Shown here piece after piece: positions 1-10,417 of a stretch of 64,000 bases of DNA. Position numbers and translations under genes: made by a program. Every line of letters begins with the position of its first letter. Position 1 is the stretch's first letter. Source of the DNA: Closterium sp. Naga37s-1 (lineage: Eukaryota; Streptophyta; Zygnematophyceae; Desmidiales; Closteriaceae); contig CANJKZ010000108.1 in assembly GCA_947471745.1 (NCBI GenBank), forward strand, positions 1,465,001-1,529,000. The letters are read 5' to 3'. The notes below the pieces were generated by a model. It was not told the DNA's origin, searched no databases, and saw only the letters and a program-made list of their open reading frames with translations.

Positions 1-1521
1 CTCCTTGTTACGGTAATTGCTCCTACAGGAGGCACATGACGGAATTACCTCAGGACATTCCGGTGTTGAGAAAACTCGACATCAACTGCAATGAGATTAG
101 TAATGGCCGGAAATGCTGACCGACGCCAACTCATGAAATCATCACGACAGAAGCCGGCGAGACAGTTACAGCCAATCCCACCCCCAGAACGCGCTTGGCA
201 GCAGGTGACGATGGACTTCGTCACGGGGTTACTGGCTAGGGCACGTGGTAACGATGGGATCCTCGTTGTCGATCGGTTGACGAAAATGGCACACTTCGTA
301 GCTTGCAAGAAATCCATCTTAGCCAAAGAAACAGCTCGGCTCTTCATCTCCACCGTCGTTCGCCTGCATGAGATACCAACAGCAATTAACAGTGACCGCG
401 ACAGAAAATAACTTGTAGTTCACCTATCGCAGCAGTTCGGCACCCAACTTCATTTCAGCTCCTCGTACCACCCCGAAACCGACGGACGGACCGAGCGCAC
501 GAACCAGACCATGGAGCAATTAATATGAGCCACGTATGACGACCCATCAACGTGGGAGCAGCAACTGCCACTCATCGTAGCTTGCAAGAAATCCATCTTA
601 GCCAAAGAAACAGCTCGGCTCTTCATCTCCACCGTCGTTCGCCTGCATGAGATACCAACAGCAATCAACAGTGACCGCGACAGAAAATAACTTGTAGTTC
701 ACCTATCGCAGCAGTTCGGCACCCAACTTCATTTCAGCTCCTCGTACCACCCCGAAACCGACGGACGGACCGAGCGCACGAACCAGACCATGGAGCAATT
801 AATATGAGCCACGTATGACGACCCATCAACGTGGGAGCAGCAACTGCCACTCATCGAGTTCGCGTACATTAACTCGACGTCCGCCACCACCCAACAGTAA
901 ACCTTTTATCTCAATCACGGAGCAGGTGCCGATGGCACCGAAACAATTCGCCGAAATTTTACAAGGAGCCCGTACCCAAGCAGCAATCGCAATAAATAAA
1001 GCGAACATCATCGCTAACGGCAACGCTGATTGCCGCCCCGTCATATATCAATCCGGCGACATGTTACTACTCGTTACTCAGAACCTCCGCCTACCTGTCA
1101 CTCCAAAATTACGACCCAGATATTGCGGGCCATTTCGCATAAGCCATATGATCACCCCCGTAACAGCACACCTCCTCCTCCTTGCTGACTGGTCATCAGC
1201 CCCTCGTTCCACATCAGCCTCCTCCGCCTCTACGTCCCTTCGACAAGTCAAATTCCACGCAGCCGGTCATCCAGCATGACGCGACCACCAACAGAGCTAG
1301 TCATCACGCCCAAATAAATCATCAGCCGTCGAGAACGCGACCCACGTGGAGCCCACCGCGTCGAGTTTTTAATACCGGAAGGACCGCACACCGACAGAAG
1401 AGAGCTGGGCCCCCCCAGACAAAATCGAAAGCCGCCCTATTCTCACAGTGTACCTGCGCAACCGAAATTTCCGCGGCATACACGCGCTATCGTAAAAGGC
1501 CTCCATTGGGGAGGGGGTTAG
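1..1521 (+). pseudogene. Degenerate Ty3/gypsy integrase and chromodomain remnant
   Basis: The reading resembles the better preserved integrase at 31030-32184: a DFVTGLL core start near 213, then LTKMAHF, a SDRD motif near 390, a DGRTERTNQ-like motif near 480, and the post-integrase segment YCGPFRISHMITPVTAHL near 1120-1170. A chromodomain-like tail with EFLI follows near 1360. Frameshifts, stops (for example after the SDRD block) and a 279-bp internal duplication rule out a working enzyme. It runs directly into an LTR at 1522, so this is the 3' end of an element whose 5' part lies left of the window. Confidence 0.85.
298..855 (+). repeat. 279-bp tandem direct duplication inside the gypsy integrase remnant
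   Basis: Bases 298-576 are repeated at 577-855 with one visible difference (T at 387, C at 666). The junction lies at a shared TCG. The unit is 93 codons long and repeats the catalytic-core coding block. Confidence 0.9.
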
Positions 1522-1876
1522 TGTAAGGAAATAAATTTTCGTTACTTCGCACCACACTGCATACCGCGTACAGCACTGTCCCCCCCCAAAGCACCCGAAC
1601 AGTATCCCGTTACCACCTCGCGACATTCGCCTCAGTACTTTTCCCGCCATCACGACCACCGCGCCCAAACCACCCGGCTCGGCTGGTAACTCGCGACCCG
1701 GCCCTACGCCTGTACATTTCCCAACCTCGTCGCTAGGCCCGTAGGGCACCCCTTCTCGTCGCTAAACCGTGACCATTTGCTTTCGCTATTTTACAATTCG
1801 CTCATGCCTTCGCTCATTGTAATGTTTTGGTTCGATAGTGCAATCTTCGTTCGCCCACTCAATTGCACTCGTAACA
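1522..1876 (+). repeat. Ty3/gypsy 3' LTR (copy A, diverged)
   Basis: It begins TGTAAGG and ends CGTAACA. It is 355 bp long and aligns throughout with the LTRs at 24695, 27155 and 46158 but with many more substitutions. It directly follows the integrase/chromodomain remnant, so it is a 3' LTR. Confidence 0.85.
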
Positions 1877-2493
1877 TACCCGCTCGATTGATATAAATCT
1901 CAAACCCCCTTTTTTCTCTAGATTGACAGAAATCTCAAACAATATATTCCACCCGTTAGCGTTTGGTAGCGCTACCGAACGCTACTGGGCGCTAGACAGC
2001 GCTACCAGAAATTGTTAGGGCAGGGCAAAAAAACATAATACACCTAGGGAACCTTGACGTATTTTCGGGAGGGATCAACCTTAGGACGTGGCCCAGACCG
2101 CCTCTGATCGGCGCTAATCTGATCGGGGCGGATCTGATCGGGTTGCTTGTGATTGCGTTGCTCGCGCCGCCCGAAAAGTACTGATATTCCTAGAAAATTC
2201 AAGGTTCCTGCCCCGCAAGCATGTCAGCATTTCCTTATCCTTTCGTCCCAATTTTGGCGAGAACGAAGACATATCGAATTTTATGTTTCCATGTAATATC
2301 GCAAACTACACTTTAGGAGATGCATGCGCGACGGCTTGACGAGCTTAACGAGACACTGTAACTCATTCGCGGGCGTCGCCAAGATCCCCAATTAAACACG
2401 GGAAATGGCATTGTTTTTAGGGTTGATGCTTCCTCGAGTCGCATCCCTTTCCGATTGGGGGTTTTTTCTTTGGCATGTGTTGTGATGTATATA
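1877..2493. other. Intergenic, no gene seen
   Basis: No supported coding region. It holds short palindromic GGTAGCGCTACC-type words near 1965-2012, GATCGG-rich repeats near 2100-2150, and a weak inverted pair GGAACCTTGA (2048-2057) and TCAAGGTTCC (2202-2211) that may be the ends of a small decayed element. A segment near 2404-2475 resembles one arm of the hairpin at 3244-3300. Confidence 0.5.
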
Positions 2494-2828
2494 ACGGCGT
2501 GTTGCAATTACCGGTGCACTGCATCGGCTCGGCTCGAGTTGGCACGAGCCAAGTCGTACCAGCCTCGCGCCTCGGGAACCTCGAAATTTCTCATAAATTT
2601 CGAGGTAGTTGTGAAGCGATTTCGTGGATGAGTTAGGAAATCACCAAATTGGCGAGGGCAGAATGGCGGTTTGGCAGCGGGTGTTAATTTGCTGGCACGT
2701 GCCAGGTCGTGCTGGCTCGAGCCAAGGCGACGCAGTGCACTGACTCGGCTTCCCGCTTGCCTGGAGCCTTCCATAACCCGTGCCCCGAGCCGAGCCGACG
2801 CAGTGCACCGGGAATTGCAACACGCCGT
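2494..2828. mobile_element. MITE-like element with long terminal inverted repeats
   Basis: The left end (2494-2535) and right end (2785-2828) are near-perfect inverted copies beginning ACGGCGTGTTGCAATT and running into GGCTCGGCTCG. The 335-bp element has no coding capacity. The interior carries further related CACGAGCCA words. No target-site duplication is clear. It may be a non-autonomous DNA transposon. Confidence 0.65.
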
Positions 2829-2875
2829 AATCCAATTTGTGTTTGAGACAGGCGGTACACATGGTCCGCGCTAAT

Positions 2876-3003
2876 TTAAAGCGGCAGTATACATTTGACG
2901 GCAGGGTTCAGGGTTTTACAGTGTGCCCCACAATTTCGCCCCCACCATGTACCATGTATAAACTTTTGGCAATCTCCCTGCCAAATGTATACTGCTGCTT
3001 TAA
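2876..3003. mobile_element. 128-bp TTAA-bounded inverted-repeat element
   Basis: The ends are TTAAAGCGGCAGTATACATT on the left and the inverted equivalent ending GCTGCTTTAA on the right. It has the same length and terminal sequence type as the element at 49195-49322, so the two are one family. TTAA at both ends is consistent with a piggyBac-type target, by inference. Confidence 0.7.
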
Positions 3004-3243
3004 CACCCTCCAATTTCACGCCACTAGGCAATCGTTCCTGGTTTACCCGAAACCGAAGCTTTTTTCGAACAGTTTGGCTTTAAGGAGGGAAATGTTTGAG
3101 ACTCCGCATACGAGTCAGCAGGAAAACAAAATATACATGGTCGCAGCGGAAGATACAGCTAGGTTCATCTCAACGCAAGCTCGCTGGGAGCTCGCTGCCC
3201 GCGGGCAAAAAAAAATAAAACCCTATCGGGCATGCATCCGGTC

Positions 3244-3300
3244 AGGGAGGCATCAACCCTAAACACCTTGTCGCATGGTGTTTAGGGTTGATGCCTCCCT
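3244..3300. repeat. Hairpin, 24-bp perfect stem with 9-nt loop
   Basis: The arm at 3244-3267 is the exact reverse complement of 3277-3300, with loop 3268-3276. Imperfect pairing continues outward to about 3200 and 3340 (GCCCGC and AAAACC words on both sides). Probably a fold-back element or MITE end-to-end structure. Confidence 0.85.
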
Positions 3301-3339
3301 CGGATGGCATGGTTTTAGTTTTTTTCTGCCCGCCGGTCA

Positions 3340-3379
3340 GGCCGTCGCTCGTCGACGGATCCGTCGACGAGCGACGGCC
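3340..3379. repeat. 40-bp perfect palindrome without spacer
   Basis: Bases 3340-3359 are the exact reverse complement of 3360-3379, centred on GGATCC, with GTCGACG words in each arm. It lies 40 bp beyond the hairpin at 3244-3300. It could extrude as a cruciform. No coding function is visible. Confidence 0.9.
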
Positions 3380-5643
3380 CATTCCGTTGAGACATACAGT
3401 ATGTGCTGCGGTCACCGAGTGAGAGTTTTACGACATCGACATTATATATGCAACGGATAGCCTCTAGTTCATGGGTGTGTGATACCTAAATCCAAAAAGC
3501 TCTAAGGATGATTTACGGGGTGTGAAATTGGCGCGGGCTAGGTTACGAGATGAGACCTTGTCTTGGATCGACTCTACAGTGTAATGACGGTTTTCACCGC
3601 ATCCAATCAGCAGTTAGCGGTCAGCCACTCTAGGATCCGCACCACACCACAGGTCCTGCGCAGTGGACAAGTGCCACTTTTCCCCCTTTCTTCCTGCGCG
3701 GCTGGGTGTTGTGGGGCCGGCGTCTCTGTATCAGTCTGAACCAGGCCTGTCGAAGTTTCTGGGGCCCATACTTGGAGTCCCCAGCTCCTCCCTATCTGAC
3801 CCTGTTTTGGCCGTAGCTGAGTGTTTTGGCGCCCTTAACGGTCACGGGCGCAGGCCAAAGTGAAAACTTGATATCCGGGCTTGCACTTACACTATCTTAG
3901 CTAAGGGAAATTTCGGCTGCTCCAAAGCTGACTTAGAGATATCACAAACACGGGAAAAATGCTAAGGGAAAAATCCCCTTGGCGTGCTCTCGTGCAACCT
4001 AAGGAGGAAGGGGGGGGGGGGTGGGGGGGTCAGGCAGAATTTCTTGGGGGGGGGAAAGATCCTAGAACCGGAAATCAAAACTTTGTGGGTGGGGAAGGCC
4101 TGGTTGGAGCACTTAACGTATCCGGGGAAGGGACGAACGAAGCACTTAGTGGCACGGGTGCAGGGCGGCCTAACACTTTATGCAGTCGAGCTGGAGTGAA
4201 AGTAGCCCGGAATTTCAGGGCATTAAGGGCATATGCCCGTCAATCGACAGGCCTGGTCTGAACTGAGGAGACAGGCATGGCATTTTCCGACTCGAACGCT
4301 TAGTTGTGTACCCCGAAGCTAGTGATTGCTCGCTGCTTCCAAAATGCTGATTCCATCGTCTTGCTTACTTGCTTGTTATAAAACTGTTTGATGCTTACAG
4401 CAGAGCATATAAGGTCTGTTCGAAACAACCACGTTCAGGCTGCCCAAGATGGGGAAAGCAGAACGAGACAAATCATTTACATCCAGATGCACCCTTGGTG
4501 GCTACCCCAGCTGCCAGATGAATAGCCTGTGAACTGCCACGTCGCCTTCAAAAGAATGAGATTGCACGCGTTTGTTTGCATCTTGAATGTGTGGGACGCG
4601 GCTTGGGTGGGAGGGGATGTAAGCATCAACGGTCCAACAAGGCTTGGATCCCATACACATCCTGCTGTGAAAAAAGTTAGTATTCAAAACTGTAATTTCC
4701 AGCCATGATGTTTAGCCAATGAATCACGAAATGGCGCACTGCCTACTCACATTGAATCAATTCAGCAAATAATGTAATCTGACAGGTTGTGAAATGGGCA
4801 GGTATAGAAGCGAACAACGGCAGATCACGGGGGATGCTTGTTCTGTGTGAGCGTGAGATTACGCCTGAAGCATGGGATTGCCCAACCTACAAGAGGCTGG
4901 TTCGCTGCCATCTGCCATCCACTCTTGAAAGTTGTTGGTGTGGCGTCATCAAGCATGACTCCTGGATTTCACGCCATCGGCAGAGCTTCTAGCAGTCAGA
5001 ATTGCAACTGCAGAGTTTGCAAACAACCTCTTCTGCCCGGAAACGACAATTGTGGGAGGGCTCCGGCCAGGTGTGCTGCTGAAAAAGTTGGCGTCAACGA
5101 TCGCTAGTAAAAATTGCAAGCAGCCAGCATGCAGGTGTGTGAACGGATTGTGGTAGTGATTGTAGCTCTCAAGTGAAGCTAGTACCCTGTAAAAAATGCC
5201 GATCTGGCTTTCAAGGACTCTCATATTGGTGTAGAAGCACCCTTGCCATCTCAACCCACCCCACTATCGCATAGACCACCACGCCGGAAACTTGCACTTT
5301 GTGCCTCAGCCACAAGGAGTTCGATAATATGTGAGCAAATGCAATCTGCATCATATTTCGGGGTAGCCCCACCTCACTGTAGGTGCAGCACGATACCAAA
5401 ACCGTTCTGTGGAGGCGCAGCGATGCTTCAAGTCCCCCGACCGCGAGGAGTGTTTATCTGACCGCTTCAGATCAGACACACCAAGCAAGTAGATTTTCCA
5501 ATCACTCAGTGTTGCGTACCACAAGTACTCGCAAGTTCATTACTGCGTTCTCGCAGCTAGAATCGCTGCAGTGACTTTCTCACGCGGCAAGCCAAAACTC
5601 CGTACGCTTGACTCCTAGATATTAATCTGTAAGACCTCTTCCG
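3380..5643. other. Intergenic, no gene seen
   Basis: Only short open frames without recognisable domains, codon bias or splice support. A G-run occurs near 4008-4030. The last part precedes the WRKY-like gene and should hold its promoter and 5' UTR, but I see no convincing core element. Confidence 0.5.
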
Positions 5644-8048
5644 ATGGAGTCCATGGCTTCGTCACGTGCCGCTGTTGAAAATTTGTCGCAATTTGACTCC
5701 GCATTGTTAGCCCGCCTTTTATGCAGAAATCCTCTCCGCGACTGTCGCAGAAGCGGCATCGGCGACGACCATTTTACAGACAACGTAACCCTGGCGAGTA
5801 TCTCGTCCAACAACACAAACCCCATCGCCCGCGGCGGCACAGATGGTGGCGGCGAACGCGGCGCATTTTCAGGCAGCCCAGCTACCAAAGAGGAAAGGGC
5901 GGAGTCGTATCAGTGGAAGAAATACGGGCATAAATTCCTGTCTTCTCAGAATGCGAAAAGGTATGCAAGAATCGTGATTGTTTTCATTGATTGTTATTTT
6001 GCAGTTTTTCCTACGCTTTGCGTGAGTGTAACATTACAGTTCCCAATTTGTTTGTGTGTCTTGTAATTCTAACGAAGCACTTCACTTCGGAAGCACGATT
6101 CCATCCCCTTGTTCAAGTCACACCGCCTATAACCTCCGGGTCCTCTGTTGCCCTAAATCTATTGTTCCGCCCTACTAAATCTCATGATCGTACCTCCTGT
6201 CGCAGGTTCTACTACCACTGCGCGGAGCGCGACACCACCGGCTGTCCCGCGAAGCTCATAATCGACAAGGTCCCGAAGAAGAAGACCAAGCACGGCCGGC
6301 GCTCGGGGCTCAAGGACTTAGTGGCGCGGGAAGTTCCAGAAGGAACCGCCGCGCGACGGCCACCGATTAATGGAGCCGTCGTTGGGGCCGATCGCGAGTC
6401 CGGCTCGCCGCGAGCCGCGGTCGCTGATGGGGGGGAGGAGGAAGAGGAGGACGATTCTAGTTTCGGATGGGAGGAGAATCGCGAGATTCTCGACGCGCTT
6501 CCCGTGCTCGAGCGACGCGTGGATCGCACGCTCACCCCGCGCCGCTTCTGGTGCCGCAATCGGCACAACCACCTTCCGCCGCCGCAGCAGCCGCTCCATA
6601 TGGTCGTCTCCGCCGCCGCCGTCGCGCAGCCCCGCATGTACGTCACGGCGGCGGGCGCGGGCGCGACTATTGCTTCCGCCGCCGCCACGGTGCTTCCGCC
6701 GGCGCCGGCGGGTATCATGACCGTTCCGCCCGCTGCGACGCTTACCCCGACGGTCGCGCGGACGGCCTCCTCCACCAGCGGCGCCGCTTCCGCCGCCGAA
6801 ACTCCGCGCCGCCCGTTGACCCCGAATTTGGCGGACTGGCCGTATCCGCCAAAGTCGCGCAGCCCACCGATGGCGGGTGGAGAGGAGCGCGGATCTCCGC
6901 CATGCGCGCAGCCGGGTCGGAAACGGCCACGGAGCCCGGCGCGTCCGGCGGACGATCATCACAAGATCAGTACTACGGACGCCGCCGCCGGCGCGGGGTG
7001 GGATCACGGCAGCCGCGCCATGATGACCCGCCGCCACCTGCGGAGCGGCAATGATCACGAAGTGTTGTCCGTCAAACGCGGCGATCCCGCGTTGCTCTTG
7101 CCCCCGCCCCCGCCCGTCGCGCCCGCTCCGCCCATCTTCCAGTATTTATTCCCGCACGTGGGCGCACACAGTGCGAGGTCGACCCTTGAAGCCCCTCTAC
7201 TCTCCGCGGTCCTGGAGTCGCTTTGTCCGACCGCCGCTACCGCCGCTACAGCTGCCACTGCTGCCGCCGCCGCCGCTGTAGCTCCCGCTGCGGCGGGCGC
7301 AGACGCGGCTCGTACAGCCGCAGCAGCGCGCGGCGCCGGCGCCACGGCGGCGGGCGTGCGTCGTAGCGCGAGCGGGTACGACAGGGGGCTGCTGAGGGGA
7401 ATCGCGGGCGCGCGGAGTCCAGTCGACCTCACTCCACTCGTGTTCCCCCGCGGCGCCCACGTCTCCCCCGCGCGCGGAGACCCTGCGGAATCCGGCCCTG
7501 TGTCTGCGGACGCCACCCGCGCGAGCGTTTCTGCAGCGACGGCAGCGGCGGCGGAGGGATTGGACGGGGGTGGTGCAGCGTGTGGGAAGGCGGATGAGGG
7601 TTTTGATACACTGTGGTCTTACGTGGAGGCGAATCTGCGACATCGCGTGGCGTCACAAGCAGCAGCAGCAGCAGCAACCGCTGCTGCCCCGCACTGGGTC
7701 GCATCACACGCAGCAACAGCAACAGCAGCAGCAGCCACAGCAACAGCTGCTTCAGATAAAGCGGCTGCTGGGCCGCACAGGCGGGCGGCAGATCATGATG
7801 AGGGCAATGCCGTTCAACACAGGCTGGCAGTGAGTCTGCCACGTGGACTGCTAGGATTGGGCGATGCGCAGCGAGAGGCGGTGCGGCAACGGGCGGAGGA
7901 GGGTGCTGCCCATGCTGGAACGAGCTGCACTGCTCTGCCCCCACTCTCGTCCTCTTTCCCTGCTGCTTCCACTTCTGCTGCTGCTGCCGCCTCTGCTCCT
8001 GCTGCCTCTGCTGCTGCCTCTGCTCCTGCTGCCTCTGCTGCTGCTCCG

Positions 8049-8079
<31 letters not shown>

Positions 8080-8471
8080 GTGGTGTTGGTGGTGGTGTCA
8101 CCACGGGCGTGGCGGGCAGAAGATTTGAGGAGCTTCAAGCGCTTTACCTTCAAGGGCTGCTGAGCTGTCAGGGTCTGGTGGGGAGCGGTGGTGAGGGGTT
8201 AGTTGGGATGGAAAGCCGTTCCTCAGGGAAGAAGATGAGTGCGCTTGCTGGGCGCGGAGTGGGTGAGATGGAAGGGAGGAGTGTGTGTGTGGATGAGGAG
8301 AGACCGGGGTTGAGGGAGGCAGGAGGAAGAGGGGGAGATGGAGGGGTGGTGGTGGCACGCGTGGCAGTGGAGATGGATTTGATTGGTCAGCTTGGTGACG
8401 GGACAGCTGTTGGCAGACAGGCGGCAGGCAGTGGTGCTCCTCAGGTGCTTTCAACAGAGCTGTGTCTCTGA
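5644..8471 (+). CDS. WRKY-like transcription factor with a WKKYGHK core
   Basis: Two exons, 5644-5960 and 6206-8471, joined AG|G, give 860 aa. The domain spans the junction at about residues 89-130: YQWKKYGHKFLSSQNAKR, then FYYHCAERDTTGCPAKLI. WRKYGQK is replaced by WKKYGHK. The two cysteines are seven residues apart, but no clear HxH/HxC follows at the usual spacing, so the zinc site may be incomplete. The intron cuts the arginine codon just before FYYHC, the place of the conserved R-type intron of plant WRKY genes. The remainder is a low-complexity Ala/Pro/Ser/Gln-rich tail with CAG-type repeats at 7660-7760. Likely a nuclear W-box-type DNA-binding protein. A FLYWCH/GCM relative (GCPAKL motif) is the alternative. 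The start is the first ATG of the open exon. Confidence 0.75.
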
Positions 8472-8577
8472 TGCTCAGGTGCTTGCAACAGAGCTGTGCC
8501 TCTGATGCTCAGGTGCTTGCAACAGAGCTGTGCCTCTGATGCTCAGGTGCTTGCAACAGAGCTGTGCCTCTAATGCT
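8442..8577 (+). repeat. Four tandem 34-bp repeats across the WRKY-like stop codon
   Basis: The units start CAGGTGCTTGCAACAGAGCT at 8442, 8476, 8510 and 8544. The stop codon of the WRKY-like frame (8469-8471) is in the first unit. Because 34 is not a multiple of three, unit number affects the frame only if the stop is lost. Each unit holds a CAG|GT word like a splice junction. Confidence 0.9.
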
Positions 8578-9581
8578 CAGGTGGGTAAATCTGTTCTTCG
8601 GCCAGCTTCAACGCATCATGGGAACCCAAGTGGAACTAACAGGCTCCTTCAACCCGGGAGTGAGCTCCAGCAAGCACCACGAGACAGCCTCATTATAGCC
8701 AGTACCCCTAGATGTGCATGGTCGTTTATAGTACTAGTATACTTCTCAACCAGTATAGTCGTCGACCTGGCATGCATACAAGGTGCCCTTCTCAAGCTAC
8801 GCCTACGTACTGATGATTTTCTGGATTGTGAGGTGCTCTTATAAATATACCGGTAACCGCCGGACCATAACACTGCTTGTTTATCTGGCTCTTCAAATGG
8901 TACGGTAAGTTCACTGCAAACTCAGAAGTTCTAGCATCAGCATGGTTTAATTCCCCGGCACAAAATGTGGAAAGAGTTACGGTATCAACTAAATTCTTGT
9001 TGCTCTGGGTGTTGAATTGGCATGGCATGGCACGTTTCTCGTCATGCATGCAAGCTGCAAACAGGTCCTTTGAAACTCATCAGTTCTTTAGAAAAGGGAT
9101 GACAACCACCCCTCAGGGCCTATCACACAGCTGTTTTGAGGGTGCCTCAAAGACCATCCCGTGTTGTTGTGAGGCTTCTGTTAGGCATGACGAGTTGCAG
9201 TATACTAGTACCGTATACTTAGAGCGTGGTTTGTCGAACCAGAGCACACAAGCCGTAGCAGAGCTGGAGGCGTGTTGTCGTCGTGTTGCAGTGTAAAGAA
9301 AACAATCCCAAGTTGCTGTGAGGCGTGCTGTTACCAGATTAGAGCATGGTTTGTCGGGCCAGAGCACAGAAGCCGTAGCAGAGCTGTGAGCAGCTGTGAG
9401 GGAGTGAGGGACGGGAGGGAATGAGAGAGGGTGGGAGAGAGAGAGAGAGGGAGGGAGAGAGAGAAATAGAGGGAGCGGTGAGAACACTTAAAGAGCAGCA
9501 ATTGAGCGGCAATTGAGCGGCAAATGTGCGGCAAATGTGCGGCAATTGAGCGGCAAACAAGAAGCGCTGCTGTGCGCACAC
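8578..9581. other. Intergenic between converging genes, with direct repeats
   Basis: No supported gene. A block at 9219-9266 recurs at 9334-9381, offset 115 bp, with a few changes. The span 9482-9555 holds repeated TTGAGCGGCAAATGTGCGGC words. It holds the 3' ends of the WRKY-like gene and of the opposite gene ending at 9582. Confidence 0.55.
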
Positions 9582-10382
9582 TTACTCCATGTCTGAAGGT
9601 AGATCGAAGGTGGTGTTGGGGAAGTGGTGTGGCTTCTCAAACGAGGCATGCGAGAAGGTCATTTGCTCCAAAGGCTCCTGAAGAGGTGTGTTGTGAGTGC
9701 GATAATGACTTTTGAGGCGCCTCATGAGTGCGACAATGGGTGAGGGATGTGGTGAGGTGAGGTGAGGGACGAGGTGCGGGATGGGGCGAAGGATGGGGCG
9801 GGGCAAGGGGTGGAAGAATGGCAAGGAACTGGAAGAGAAGAAGACATGAAGCATCAAAATCCGCATGTAGTAGCCACCAACCACCCTCTCTCACACACTT
9901 ACAGGAATGCCGTCATTGATGCCTTACCATGTAAATTCGCATGGGCACATCGTTGTTCTCTGAATGCCGGAAGGAACTTTTGAAGGTTGACAAACTTTAA
10001 ACGCGAGATTCGCGTACTCACAAGCACTGTCATTGATGCCTTACCATGTAGATTCGCATGGGCACATCATCCTCTGAATGCCAGTAGTAGTTGTTCTGTA
10101 ACCCCTGCTGCTTCCTGCTTGCTCGCACGAAAGGTTAGGTGGCGGCACCGGACCGAAAATGGTTGGAACACGCAACAACAAACAAAGGGGTGTAGAGACT
10201 TCTGAGGGGCCTCATATAGGGTGTAGAGATAGGATGGAGACAGAGACCACAGCAGTGGCACAAGCTAATGTGAATCAAACAAACACCGGGTCAAGCAGAC
10301 AGCAGGCCGCAGACTTTTAGTTTCTTGCTTGTTTGTTTGTTTGCTTGTTTGTTTGTTTGTTTGTTTGTTTGTTTGTTTGTTT

Positions 10383-10417
<35 letters not shown>

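Noticed and set aside
2837-3262. 141-codon frame across the 2876-3003 element and hairpin
   Set aside because: It reads through a non-coding inverted-repeat element and fold-back DNA.
7055-8163. Several long open frames on both strands over the WRKY-like tail (poly-Ala, poly-Ser, poly-Leu)
   Set aside because: Shadows of GC-rich low-complexity codons; only the frame joined to the WRKY exon has a domain and a splice junction.
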